Shown: positions 26,948 to 35,438, counted from the first letter of the stretch. The stretch is DNA of 37,950 nt from Burkholderiales bacterium (GCA_025360815.1 JANYBL010000013.1:1-37950), one strand, 5' to 3'. A program made the numbers and translations. The notes: generated by a model not told the origin, from the letters alone.

Positions 26948-28783
26948 ATGGACAATTTATTTCCCGAAAACCCTATTATCGCTGCTCGCCTCGGGCAACT
27001 TCGCGCCGCAATGGAACGAGCATCGGTTACGGCGGTGCTGATACCTTCCAGCGACCCTCATCTCTCGGAATATTTGCCCGCACGCTGGATGGGTCGCGAG
27101 TGGATTTCTGGCTTTACCGGTTCCATGGGTTCCGTTGTTGTAACAGCGGCGCGCGCACTGTTATTTGCGGATAGTCGTTATTGGTTGCAAGCCGAGGCTG
27201 AGATCGCTGAATCCGGTTTCGAGCTTTTTCGGATCCGTTCTGGTGCCAGTTTGGAGCATATTGAGTGGTTGGCACAGCATGTTGCAGCGGGTGAGACAGT
27301 CGCCATTGACGGTTCGGTGATGGCGCTATCGGCCGCACGTTCACTGGACTCAGCGCTCCGGGAAAATGATATTTTACTGCGCACGGATTTGGATTTATTC
27401 GCTGAGATTTGGCAAGACCGCCCCGCATTGCCGACGGCGCCATTATTTGAGCACCTTGCTCCTCATGCTGATCTTTCCCGCGCGCAGAAGGTTGCAGCAA
27501 CGCGCGATGTCATGCAAGCGTTGCGCGCCGGTGAGGGCGTGAAATGGCATGTGATTTCTACGCTCGACGATATTGCGTATTTGTTGAATCTGCGTGGAAG
27601 CGATGTTAGTTTCAATCCCGTTTTTGTGGCTCATGTCATTCTGGGGATTGATTCATTGGCCTTGTTTATCATGCCCGGTAAAATTCCCGCTGCTTTGCAG
27701 GCCGCGCTCACAACGGATGGCGTGCGTATTGAGCCTTACGATCAATTTCATTCGGCGTTGGCAAACTTGCCTGCCGCCGATTCGGTCCTGCTTGATCCAC
27801 GCCGCATCACTTATCGGACGCGCCATTCGATGCCAGCGACGATAAAGGTCGTGGAGGCTGTCAATCCCACAACCTTCGCAAAATCCCGCAAGACGACCAT
27901 TGAGGCCGACCACGTGCGTCGCACGATGGAGCTCGATGGTGCTGCGATGGCTGAGTTTTATGCCTGGTTTGAACGAGCCATGCATGAGGGAGTTGCGAAA
28001 ATAACAGAGGTCACGATTGATGAGCGCCTCACCGCGTTCCGGGCACAACGTGCGGGCTTTGTGAGTCAGAGTTTCGCCACGATTGCGGGCTTTAAAGCCA
28101 ATGGTGCGTTGAACCATTACCGCGCTAGACCGGAAACTTGCGCCACCATCAAAGGCGATGGTTTGTTGTTGATCGATTCCGGAGGACAGTATTTAGGCGG
28201 CACAACCGACATCACGCGGGTCTGGCCGATTGGAGCAGTTGAAAATATCACCCCGCTGCAAAAGCGCGATTACACGCTGGTGCTAAAGGGCACGATTGCG
28301 CTTTCCGTGGCACGTTTCCCGCGCGGCGTGAAATCGCCGTATCTCGACGCAATTGCCCGTGCGCCCATCTGGGCGGCTTGTTGCGATTATGGCCACGGCA
28401 CAGGGCATGGCGTTGGATATTTTATGAATGTCCACGAGGGGCCGCAATCGATCAGTCAAGGCATGCCCGATCCCCACACTGCGATGGAACCAGGCATGAT
28501 TACGTCAATTGAGCCGGGCCTTTACCGCGATGGGAAATGGGGTATTCGGATTGAGAATTTGGTGCTTAACGTCGCGGCAGGTAACGAAACCTTTGGCGAA
28601 TTCTTAAAGTTTGAGACCCTCACGTTATGCCCGATTGATACGAATTTGATTGATCGCGATTTAATGCGTGACGATGAGATTGCCTGGCTGAATGCGTATC
28701 ACACTGAGGTACAGCGGCGGGTTGCACCGTTGGTGGAAGGTGGTGCAAGGGACTGGTTGATGGCGCGGACGAAGCCGATTTAG
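26948..28783 (+). CDS. Aminopeptidase P (Xaa-Pro aminopeptidase), three-domain type
   Basis: Removes an N-terminal residue from peptides with Pro in second position; a cytoplasmic metalloenzyme of peptidase family M24B. With the ATG at 26948 the protein is 611 aa, the size of the eukaryotic-type XPNPEP1 form. The metal ligands are Asp410 and Asp421 (DSGGQYLGGTTDITR), His487 (GHGTGHGVGYF), Glu522 (TSIEPGLY) and Glu536 (GIRIENLV). All are within a few residues of the human enzyme's ligands (415, 426, 489, 523, 537). The two non-catalytic creatinase-like domains precede. An in-frame ATG at 26849 would add 33 residues of no conserved type. A terminator follows. Confidence 0.94.
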   Translation: MDNLFPENPIIAARLGQLRAAMERASVTAVLIPSSDPHLSEYLPARWMGREWISGFTGSMGSVVVTAARALLFADSRYWLQAEAEIAESGFELFRIRSGASLEHIEWLAQHVAAGETVAIDGSVMALSAARSLDSALRENDILLRTDLDLFAEIWQDRPALPTAPLFEHLAPHADLSRAQKVAATRDVMQALRAGEGVKWHVISTLDDIAYLLNLRGSDVSFNPVFVAHVILGIDSLALFIMPGKIPAALQAALTTDGVRIEPYDQFHSALANLPAADSVLLDPRRITYRTRHSMPATIKVVEAVNPTTFAKSRKTTIEADHVRRTMELDGAAMAEFYAWFERAMHEGVAKITEVTIDERLTAFRAQRAGFVSQSFATIAGFKANGALNHYRARPETCATIKGDGLLLIDSGGQYLGGTTDITRVWPIGAVENITPLQKRDYTLVLKGTIALSVARFPRGVKSPYLDAIARAPIWAACCDYGHGTGHGVGYFMNVHEGPQSISQGMPDPHTAMEPGMITSIEPGLYRDGKWGIRIENLVLNVAAGNETFGEFLKFETLTLCPIDTNLIDRDLMRDDEIAWLNAYHTEVQRRVAPLVEGGARDWLMARTKPI

Positions 28784-28822
28784 CGACCGTTTTGGCCATG
28801 GTTTTAAATCATTCAACGAAAC

Positions 28823-28846
28823 CGCCGGGATTCACCGGCGTTTTTT
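28823..28846 (+). terminator. Rho-independent terminator of the aminopeptidase P gene
   Basis: CGCCGG (28823-28828) and CCGGCG (28835-28840) form a GC-rich stem with the loop GATTCA. TTTTTT follows directly (28841-28846). It lies 40 bases after the stop codon. Confidence 0.9.
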
Positions 28847-29146
28847 CATTTTGCAGCCGACAGCGGGATCAGCAGCGTATGTTAGCGCCGCGTCGGAGAA
28901 TGGTCGTCGGGCGCTGTGCTGTTTCTAATCGTAGCGATTGGTGACCCGTTTGGCGGGACCCGCGAAACGTAACCGCAAGACGTAGTAGCGGACGTAACAT
29001 CGAACGCAACCGCGAGACGCCAGCGCCGCTACCCCCCACGCGCACTGGATAGGCAATGCCCTTGCGGTTAGGTTCGCCCTACCCAGAAAATGCAGGTTTG
29101 CCGCTGCGGTGGCAAATTGCTGACGGCTAGGTTCTCGTTAATCGTA
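28847..29146. other. Spacer with a degenerate 20-bp direct repeat
   Basis: No gene seen. CGAAACGTAACCGCAAGACG (28963-28982) recurs in altered form as CGAACGCAACCGCGAGACG (29001-29019). GACGTAAC appears between them. The region is GC-richer than other spacers here and may contain an unrecognised RNA or a remnant of one. Confidence 0.4.
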
Positions 29147-29180
29147 TGTCACCAAATCTTCACAAAACTGACGCTGTAAC
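29147..29180 (+). promoter_or_regulatory. Pho-box-like direct repeats upstream of the plcP-like gene
   Basis: TGTCA (29147), CTTCA (29158) and TGACG (29169) are spaced exactly 11 bases apart with AT-rich spacers, followed by CTGTAAC (29174-29180). PhoB binds 11-bp direct repeats of the type CTGTCAT. The match is partial and the last repeat is poor. A CATATCT about 12 bases further downstream could serve as the -10 element. The site lies 50-83 bases before the GTG start. Confidence 0.4.
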
Positions 29181-29229
29181 GAAGCTAAAACACCATATCT
29201 TGTGCCTATCTAATGGATAGGAGCATACG

Positions 29230-30105
29230 GTGTTTGATTCGATCCCCGCTGAACCGAGCAGTTCTACTGCTGATGCTAACAATGAGGTCAAGCGTTATCG
29301 TACCATTTGGATTTCTGACCTGCATTTGGGCACACCGGGTTGCCAAGCTGAAAAATTGTTAGAGTTTTTGCGGCTGACCGAATCGGACCATCTTTACTTG
29401 ATCGGCGATATTATTGATGGGTGGGCGTTGAAGCGCCGTTTTTACTGGCCGCAGGCACACAACGACGTGGTGCAAAAAATCCTGCGCAAATCACGCAAGG
29501 GAACATTCGTCACCTATATTGCGGGCAATCATGACGAGGCGGCGCGGCATTTTTTGGGCGTGGCGTTTGGTGGCATTGTGATTGAAGATGAAGTGGTGCA
29601 CATCACAGAGCGGGGAGAGCGCTTGCTAATACTGCACGGCGATCGTTTTGACGGTGTGATTCAATGCGCAAAGTGGCTCGCTTACTTGGGCGATATTGCC
29701 TACGAAACCTTGCTCAAAGTGAATGTCTGGTTCAACTGGGCGCGTCGTCGAATTGGTTTGCCGTACTGGTCGCTTTCCCAATATTTAAAACACAAGGTCA
29801 AAAATGCAGTGAGCTACATCGGCGCGTTTGAAGAGGCACTGGCGCGCGAAGCGAAATCACGTGGCCTAGATGGGGTGGTGTGCGGCCATATTCACCAGCC
29901 GGAAATTCGTATGATCAACGGTGTGAAATACTGCAACGATGGCGATTGGGTGGAGTCACTTTCTGCGTTGGTTGAAACCATGGATGGCGAGCTAAAACTG
30001 ATCCATTGGGTGGAAGAATCCAAACCGGCCGCAATCCCGCAGCTCCCAGTAATCAAAGCGCCTAACCTGCCAGCGCCGCAATTGAAGCCAGCGGCGGTCG
30101 AGTAG
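29230..30105 (+). CDS. plcP: PlcP-like metallophosphatase (calcineurin-like, UDP-2,3-diacylglucosamine pyrophosphatase-related)
   Basis: A 291-aa metallophosphoesterase. The metal motifs are SDLHLG (Asp30, His32), GDIIDGW (Asp60), GNHDE (Asn100, His101), LHGD (His136) and GHIH (219-222). The segments GCQAEKLLEFL, FYWPQAHNDVVQKILRKSRK and FNWARRRIGLPYWSLSQYLK are those I associate with the PlcP branch. In Sinorhizobium meliloti this enzyme degrades phosphatidylcholine to diacylglycerol during phosphate starvation. LpxH lacks these. The GTG start has AGGAG seven bases upstream. The C-terminal 30 residues are Pro/Ala-rich and unconserved. Assignment to PlcP rather than an LpxH-type pyrophosphatase is from memory of the family. 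Confidence 0.8.
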   Translation: MFDSIPAEPSSSTADANNEVKRYRTIWISDLHLGTPGCQAEKLLEFLRLTESDHLYLIGDIIDGWALKRRFYWPQAHNDVVQKILRKSRKGTFVTYIAGNHDEAARHFLGVAFGGIVIEDEVVHITERGERLLILHGDRFDGVIQCAKWLAYLGDIAYETLLKVNVWFNWARRRIGLPYWSLSQYLKHKVKNAVSYIGAFEEALAREAKSRGLDGVVCGHIHQPEIRMINGVKYCNDGDWVESLSALVETMDGELKLIHWVEESKPAAIPQLPVIKAPNLPAPQLKPAAVE

Positions 30106-30289
30106 TTGAATAGTGCCGTCGTCGTGCAGGTGTGGCGGCACAATTTGCTCAGGACAGGTCGTCACGAATGCGGTTATAACATCTGCTGGTGTATCAATAC
30201 TGGTGGTAACGACCGTCTAGCCGCCGCCGCGGTCTAGCCCATTTTTTGAGGGTGTTGAGTCAGCGTTTGAATAATCAGGCTAACCGAAC

Positions 30290-31486
30290 TTAGCCAAACG
30301 CATTCAACCCCGTCTGCGCGCGGCCCAAAATCAGCGCATGGACATCGTGCGTGCCCTCATAGGTGTTGACGGCTTCGAGGTTCATCATGTGACGTACGAC
30401 ATGATATTCGTCGGCGATACCATTGCCGCCATGCATGTCGCGGGCCTGACGCGCGATATCAAGCGATTTGCCGCAATTATTGCGCTTCATAAGCGAGATC
30501 ATTTCCGGGGTCGCGCGGCCCTCGTCCAGCAAACGACCCAAACGCAATGCACCTTGTAAGCCGAGGGTGATCTCAGTTTGCATATCGGCCAATTTTTTCT
30601 GGATCAATTGCGTGGCCGCAAGAGGCTTGCCAAACATGATGCGATCCAGGGTGTATTGCCGGGCGGCGTGCCAGCAGTATTCCGCCGCGCCGATTGCGCC
30701 CCAGCTGATGCCGTAACGGGCTTTGTTTAAACAGCCAAACGGGCCCTTTAATCCGCGCACATTGGGCAATAAATTTTCAGCTGGTACGAACACCTGATCC
30801 ATCACGATTTCGCCGGTGATCGAGGCGCGTAATGAAAACTTGCCCTCGATTTTTGGGGCCGACAATCCCTTCATGCCTTTTTCAAGTACAAAGCCACGAA
30901 TGTCGTCTTTTCCGTTTTCTGCTAGCTTTGCCCAAACAATAAACACATCGGCGATCGGCGAATTGGTGATCCACATTTTTGCGCCGTGGACGATAAAGCC
31001 ACCGTCAACCGGTTTGGCACGGGTAATCATCGAGGAAGGGTCAGAACCTGCACCTGGCTCGGTCAAACCAAAGCAGCCGACCAGTTCCCCAGTGGCTAAT
31101 TTGGGGAGCCATTTCTCGCGCTGCGCTTCATTGCCATAGGCGTAAATAGGATGCATTACCAACGATGATTGCACGCTCATTGCCGAGCGATAACCCGAAT
31201 CAACCCGCTCCACCTCGCGCGCCACCAAGCCGTAGCTAACGTGATTCACGCCGGCGCAGCCGTAGCCATCAATGGTGGAACCCAATAAGCCCAATTCGCC
31301 CATCTCATTCATGATGGCACGGTCAAATGTTTCATTGCGGTTCGCCAACAAGACCCGCGGCTGTAATTTTTCCTGGCAATAGGCATGCGCTTGATCGCGC
31401 ACCATTCGCTCTTCGTCAGACAATTGATCGTCCAGCAGCAGGGCATCGTCCCATTTAAATTGGGGTTTGAGGTCGTTTGGTTTCAT
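30290..31486 (-). CDS. gcdH: Glutaryl-CoA dehydrogenase
   Basis: Oxidises and decarboxylates glutaryl-CoA to crotonyl-CoA in lysine, tryptophan and aromatic degradation, using FAD. This 398-aa acyl-CoA dehydrogenase has the GcdH-specific blocks [20 protein letters not shown] at the start, [45 protein letters not shown] and [20 protein letters not shown] at the end. Glu377 (in YEGT) is the catalytic base. It is convergent with the plcP-like gene and stands alone; no LysR or CoA-transferase gene is next to it. The 184-base spacer to plcP has no clear terminator. Confidence 0.95.
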   Translation of the reverse strand: MKPNDLKPQFKWDDALLLDDQLSDEERMVRDQAHAYCQEKLQPRVLLANRNETFDRAIMNEMGELGLLGSTIDGYGCAGVNHVSYGLVAREVERVDSGYRSAMSVQSSLVMHPIYAYGNEAQREKWLPKLATGELVGCFGLTEPGAGSDPSSMITRAKPVDGGFIVHGAKMWITNSPIADVFIVWAKLAENGKDDIRGFVLEKGMKGLSAPKIEGKFSLRASITGEIVMDQVFVPAENLLPNVRGLKGPFGCLNKARYGISWGAIGAAEYCWHAARQYTLDRIMFGKPLAATQLIQKKLADMQTEITLGLQGALRLGRLLDEGRATPEMISLMKRNNCGKSLDIARQARDMHGGNGIADEYHVVRHMMNLEAVNTYEGTHDVHALILGRAQTGLNAFG

Positions 31487-31638
31487 AAAATATCCAAGCT
31501 AAGGGTATGAAGGACGCATAGAAGTAACGTGCTATTTTAACGTGAAATGATAGAACTGAAGTGGATTGACTTGGTGACGTGGCAGTTACGCTGACACTAG
31601 GCGCCAGTTTAGTGTTCGTCCTTGCTTAATCACTAAAC

Positions 31639-31682
31639 TTAGCGTAAACCCTTAGCGTAAACCTTTGCGCCAACCCTTGCGC
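31639..31682 (+). repeat. 12-13-bp degenerate tandem repeat after the sigma-factor operon
   Basis: TTAGCGTAAACC (31639-31650) recurs at 31652-31663, then as TTTGCGCCAACC (31664-31675), and ends in TTGCGC. It lies just outside the stop codon of the small membrane protein gene, in the spacer to gcdH. Confidence 0.65.
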
Positions 31683-31687
31683 ATGCC

Positions 31688-32104
31688 TCAGCGCTTACCC
31701 AATATCGCCGATACCGAGACCACGGATGTCACGAACGTAATCATGATGAGTGCGATGACGGAAGGGGTAATGGTGTCGGTGGCAACATCCATTGACGCGT
31801 CAATCAGCAAATTGTCGCTCGACAAAAATACGGTGGCGATGATCGCCGCAACCATTGCCATGCCGAAGATGATGGAAAACCGTTTGGTCGGCGATAGTGA
31901 AGTGCGAGAAGTGCGAGAAGTGCGTGAAGCGCGAGAAGTGCGAACAGTGCTCATGGATGTCGCGCTCGGTAACGCATCCATCACCCGCAGCGTGAAACCG
32001 GCATCATCAATGTAGGCATCGCGCTGCGCGTCGGCATCTGCTTTCAACACTTCATCGATAAAATCCCGGTGAATATTGACGCTTGATTTCATATTGGATG
32101 TCAT
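31688..32104 (-). CDS. Small membrane protein coupled to the ECF sigma factor, possible anti-sigma factor
   Basis: The ATG at 32104 overlaps the sigma-factor stop by four bases (ATGA), so this start is chosen. Earlier in-frame ATGs would overlap the sigma gene by more. The 138-aa product has a cytoplasmic N-terminus with DEVLKADADAQRDAYIDDAG followed by FTLRVMDALP, a motif seen in small proteins encoded next to ECF sigma genes. Then comes a repetitive RTS linker (residues 55-69) and two membrane helices (about 76-95 and 113-134). The layout (cytoplasmic domain, then membrane) and coupling fit an anti-sigma factor. No zinc-binding anti-sigma (ZAS) motif is visible, so this is inference. Confidence 0.75.
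   Translation of the reverse strand: MTSNMKSSVNIHRDFIDEVLKADADAQRDAYIDDAGFTLRVMDALPSATSMSTVRTSRASRTSRTSRTSLSPTKRFSIIFGMAMVAAIIATVFLSSDNLLIDASMDVATDTITPSVIALIMITFVTSVVSVSAILGKR
31899..31952 (-). repeat. 9-bp tandem repeat encoding the RTS linker
   Basis: On the plus strand the unit GAAGTGCGA occurs at 31899, 31908, 31917 (last base T), 31926 (GAAGCGCGA) and 31935, with a degenerate sixth copy at 31944. On the minus strand it encodes R-T-S triplets between the cytoplasmic domain and the first helix. Copy-number changes would stay in frame. Confidence 0.9.
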
Positions 32105-32775
32105 TTTCGATTCCATGCTGCGTGTCCTTCGCATGCCGATTCTTTTTCAAGTTGCGCCTCGCCGTAGTCATGGAGCGTTACGCGCAATTTCTCTTTCGCC
32201 TTGAGTATATGCGTTTTGACTGTGCCGATAGGAATGCCCAGCACATAGGCGGCTTCATCATGCGAAAGATCATGGTAATAGCACTGCAAAATTGCGGCGC
32301 GTTCACCGTCGGTCAGCACCGCCATTGCACGCTGTAAGTCGCGGCGCACACCAGTCTGGTTTGACTCAGATTCAACCCATTCGGGCTCTGGCATTTGGCC
32401 GTCATCGAGCAGCGTCTCGTGTTTTTTGCGCACCTCAGTCTGCCAGGCGTTAAACGCAATACGATATAGCCAAGTTGAAAATTTCGCCTCAAATCGAAAC
32501 GATCCGATGTTTCTCCATGCCAGGATGAAGGTCTCCTGTGCAATATCATCAGCGAGCTCGATTTGCCCGCCGGTCATTTTGCGCAGGCTGGCACGGAGCG
32601 GCGATTGATGGCGACGCACCAATTCGGCGAACGCGTTTTTATCGGCATTGGCAAGCACACGTGAGATCAATGCGTTGTCGTCAAACCCAGGCGAGCCGGT
32701 GCCGGTAATAACGGAAGCGGCGTTGATTTTTTTAAGATTCAAAATGATCAGCGAAGATGCGTAGCCATCAATCAT
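32101..32775 (-). CDS. ECF-type RNA polymerase sigma factor
   Basis: A 224-aa sigma-70 family protein with only regions 2 and 4. Region 2 includes AFAELVRRHQSPLRASLRKM, DDIAQETFILAWRNI and FSTWLYRIAFNAW. Region 4 includes MAVLTDGERAAILQCYYHDL and the recognition helix DEAAYVLGIPIGTVKTHILK. The first 30 residues before region 2 are unconserved, so the true start could be later than the ATG at 32775. It is preceded by the DUF6249 gene (3-base gap) and followed by a membrane protein (4-base overlap). The product probably directs a small envelope-related regulon, but the trigger is unknown. Confidence 0.93.
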   Translation of the reverse strand: MIDGYASSLIILNLKKINAASVITGTGSPGFDDNALISRVLANADKNAFAELVRRHQSPLRASLRKMTGGQIELADDIAQETFILAWRNIGSFRFEAKFSTWLYRIAFNAWQTEVRKKHETLLDDGQMPEPEWVESESNQTGVRRDLQRAMAVLTDGERAAILQCYYHDLSHDEAAYVLGIPIGTVKTHILKAKEKLRVTLHDYGEAQLEKESACEGHAAWNRK

Positions 32776-32778
32776 AGG

Positions 32779-33129
32779 CTAAGTTTTGTTGCTACCCTCA
32801 AGCTTCCAAACCGCCAAATAGCCGAACCCCATAAACAGCGGAATCAGACCAAAGCCCCAAGCCACTTCGATTTGCCAAAGGCATATCGAGAGCCCAATGC
32901 CAAGGCCTACCATCACCAAGCCGCGGCGCAAATCCGATTGGGGTGATTGCCTGCCCATCAGGAACTCCGGCGGCACTGGCTGCCCCTTTTCGGCAAGGCG
33001 CAGTGCAAGATCATGAATACGATCTGTTTTACGCGATTGGTAAAACATAATCATCGCCGCCAATATTAGCGGCATACCGATGGCCAAAATAATGGCGGTC
33101 ATGGCAATAACGGTTTGTCCAATTTGCAT
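32779..33129 (-). CDS. DUF6249 family membrane protein
   Basis: A 116-aa protein with an N-terminal helix (MTAIILAIGMPLILAAMIMF), the basic cytoplasmic YQSRKTDRIHDLALRLAEKG, the QPVPPEFL motif, and two further helices after SDLRRGLVMVG. This matches the DUF6249 family, small membrane proteins often encoded with ECF sigma factors. The ATG at 33129 is chosen because AGGGGAA sits just before it. The frame is open 132 bases further upstream but carries no conserved segment. It is the first gene of the sigma-factor operon. Its role is not known; a sensor for the sigma pathway is possible. Confidence 0.85.
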   Translation of the reverse strand: MQIGQTVIAMTAIILAIGMPLILAAMIMFYQSRKTDRIHDLALRLAEKGQPVPPEFLMGRQSPQSDLRRGLVMVGLGIGLSICLWQIEVAWGFGLIPLFMGFGYLAVWKLEGSNKT

Positions 33130-33317
33130 CGTGTTCCCCTTTAAAAATAGCCCAAACAACGAAGGTGCAAAAAAACTTTCGGGCTTCGTGGTTTGCGCTC
33201 TGCGGCTTGCTTCGCCCACTGTTTCAATGCATCGCTGGTTGTTTGTTTTTACGACACCCAATGTAAGACGCAGTCAAGGCCAGTTTTGGATTTTTTTGGT
33301 CATTCTATTGCGAACCG

Positions 33318-34688
33318 CTATTCTGCGGCCATTTCCGGGGCGAGTGCGGGCGGGTTGCTAGTCTCCACTGCCTCCGGCAGTTCGTGCATTGCGTTTAGCG
33401 GCGAATAACGCAGCAATGCCAATCCCAATATTAGCCCGCCGGCACCCGCGATGGCGATGGTCGAACGCAAGCCAAAATAGGTTCCCATCACACCACCCAG
33501 TAGTGCGCCAACCGGCGAAAGCGAGACGGCAATGAAGATTAATGTCGATGTTACCCGGCCACGCAAATGGCTGGGAACCGCCGCCTGGCGCAGCGTCAGG
33601 TAATTAATGAAGAAAATCATCGCGCCAAAATCGAACAAAAAAAGTGCCGTTGCTAAATGCAGGGTCGTAACATATTCTGCCGATACTGTGGCGACCAGCA
33701 GCCACGAGGCGCCGCTCAGCGTTAAGCCAAACAACATCACAGGCCCGACGCCAAATCGCGTGTTCATGCGTTGACAGAGCGCAGACGCGGCCAAAAATCC
33801 TAGGCCCGCAATCATAAAGATGATGCCAATTCGTCCGGGCGATAAGGCGAGATCCCGGGTCGCGAATAAAATCATGATCGCCAAATAGACATGCTTGAGC
33901 AGGTTCCACATCATGAGCGATACCGCAATTGAGCGCAGTACTGGTGTTTGCCAAATCAACGCTAGGCCTTCTTTCGCATCCGACCAAATGCCGGCCCAAG
34001 CGTGGCGCCACGTCTCAGATTTTTGACGTGCAAGAGGCGCATCGCCGGGATGCGACGTGATGCCACGCAGCATGATGGCCGAGACAAAAAATGACACCGC
34101 GTCGAGCAAAATCGCAAACGGTGCCGTCAACGCATGGATCAACATCCCCGCCAAACCAGGGCCGACGAGCTGCGATGCAGAATCGGACAAGGCGATCCGA
34201 GAATTGGCTTCCACCAAATTGTCGCGCCCAACGCGCTCGGCCATAAACACTTGATACGCTGCCCAGCCGATAATGCCGCCAATGCCGACGATGAAACCGG
34301 CCGCGTACAAAACCGGCATTGAGAGCACGCCAAACCAAGCTGCAATCGGTATCGCCAACAGCGCCAATCCGCGTCCCACATCAGCGATGATAATGAGCGG
34401 CAATTTGTATGACCGATCCACCAATACGCCGGTGAATAGCCCGAACAAGGTATAGGGCAGAACTTCTACGGCCGATAAAATCCCCATCTGCAGCGGCGTG
34501 GCGCTGAGCATAATGGCTGCCGTCAGCGGCAATGCCAAAAACGTAATTTGCCCGCCGAAATGGGTGATCGTGAGCGAGAGCCACAGCCTGCGAAAATCCC
34601 GCTCGCGCCACAATTTGCCGAGATATTTATCGAAGCGGTGGCTTGGAGGGTGTGTTGGCGGCTGCTCGGTTTGTTGCTGCGACTGCAT
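33318..34688 (-). CDS. MFS exporter (MFS_3/EntS-like)
   Basis: A 456-aa, about 12-helix transporter of the major facilitator superfamily. The first helix follows FRRLWLSLTITHFGGQITFL. The cytoplasmic loop 2-3 motif reads GVLVDRSYKLPLI. A second half starts after a cytoplasmic linker (WRHAWAGIWSDAKEGLALIW). The type is that of MFS_3 members, which include siderophore exporters such as EntS. The ATG at 34688 has AGGAAAG six to eight bases upstream. An in-frame start 114 bases earlier has no clear ribosome binding site and no conserved residues. Substrate not predictable. No siderophore genes are nearby. Confidence 0.9.
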   Translation of the reverse strand: MQSQQQTEQPPTHPPSHRFDKYLGKLWRERDFRRLWLSLTITHFGGQITFLALPLTAAIMLSATPLQMGILSAVEVLPYTLFGLFTGVLVDRSYKLPLIIIADVGRGLALLAIPIAAWFGVLSMPVLYAAGFIVGIGGIIGWAAYQVFMAERVGRDNLVEANSRIALSDSASQLVGPGLAGMLIHALTAPFAILLDAVSFFVSAIMLRGITSHPGDAPLARQKSETWRHAWAGIWSDAKEGLALIWQTPVLRSIAVSLMMWNLLKHVYLAIMILFATRDLALSPGRIGIIFMIAGLGFLAASALCQRMNTRFGVGPVMLFGLTLSGASWLLVATVSAEYVTTLHLATALFLFDFGAMIFFINYLTLRQAAVPSHLRGRVTSTLIFIAVSLSPVGALLGGVMGTYFGLRSTIAIAGAGGLILGLALLRYSPLNAMHELPEAVETSNPPALAPEMAAE

Positions 34689-35438
34689 GATGCTTTCCTG
34701 TGATGCGGGTCTGTTGTCCAGACTATTCTTTCGACGTGATTTTTTTTGTTCGCGGGGTTGATCCAAATCGCTCAGAAAAATCAAAAACAATACGGTGCAC
34801 AACTATTTTAACCCTTTAACGGCATGCCACTTGCCCCTGCGTTCAACCGCTCGTGTTGCCAGTCAGATTAACGGCATGCAGCTCACAATTCTTGCAAACG
34901 CCTCTTCACTTCATAAACCGCTTTGTCTTGGGTTTGATACGTCAAAAACGGCATAAACGCCGAAACCGCTCGGGGCTTATCGCGATTAATTTGGTACGCA
35001 GTGCCGAGCCGGTAATGCACATTAAATTTACGGCCGATCTGTGCAGCACGCACTCAACAACGCAATAGCAAAACAGGTCGGAGGGTGGGTTGCAATGCGG
35101 CTTGTGCTGCGACTTGTGACACGGCTTGTGATGCGGCTTGCGGTGGTGCTTGCAATGAGACTTGCAATGCGCGCTGTAGGCAGCGGGCATGATATTTTGG
35201 GAGTGGTTGGATTCATATCGGTATAGTGTGGGATGGACGAACTGCTATGCAGATGTGAATACTGCGAAATTTCCCTAGCCAACGCTCGTTATCCCGTGTT
35301 TGCTGACATGCTTAACGGGCATTGTTGACAGCAGCAGTACCAAGGCGCAGCTACGGGACAGTAAGCCACAAGATTGCTGCAGCGCCGCTACAACACTGCC
35401 CTCCGCGGGCGAAACGCAGAAACAACAGGAAAATTATT
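34689..35438. other. 750-base spacer between the MFS and rlmM genes
   Basis: Divergent promoter region of the MFS and rlmM genes. It contains TAACGGCATGC twice (near 34817 and 34868) and a 12-bp tandem repeat array at 35095-35178. Short open frames cross the region on both strands, but none has family features I recognise. GTATAGTG near 35221 might be a promoter element of rlmM. Confidence 0.5.
35095..35178. repeat. 12-bp imperfect tandem repeat, seven units
   Basis: The units begin at 35095 and every 12 bases to 35167, with the pattern ATGCGGCTTGTG and variants CTGCGACTTGTG, ACACGGCTTGTG, ATGCGGCTTGCG, GTGGTGCTTGCA, ATGAGACTTGCA and ATGCGCGCTGTA. Because the unit is a multiple of three, the frames stay open. 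The plus strand reads repeated MRLV/LRLV/TRLV, in a 61-codon frame from 35041. The minus strand reads Cys/His/Lys-rich HKPH-like units. Neither frame has independent support as a gene. Confidence 0.85.

Noticed and set aside
28847-29229. A tRNA or known small RNA in the spacer before the plcP-like gene
   Set aside because: No acceptor/T-arm pattern or known RNA motif could be found by eye; only a degenerate repeat is visible.
31665-32015. A 116-codon plus-strand frame opposite the sigma-coupled membrane protein
   Set aside because: It owes its openness to the 9-bp repeat and to the coding bias of the minus-strand gene, whose ATGA overlap with the sigma factor is decisive.
35095-35178. Possible CRISPR array
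   Set aside because: The repeats are 12 bp, contiguous and without spacers, so this is a simple tandem repeat.
34942-35190. A minus-strand frame with a Cys/His/Lys pattern that looks metal-binding
   Set aside because: The pattern is a direct product of the 12-bp tandem repeat. No start signal or homology supports it.
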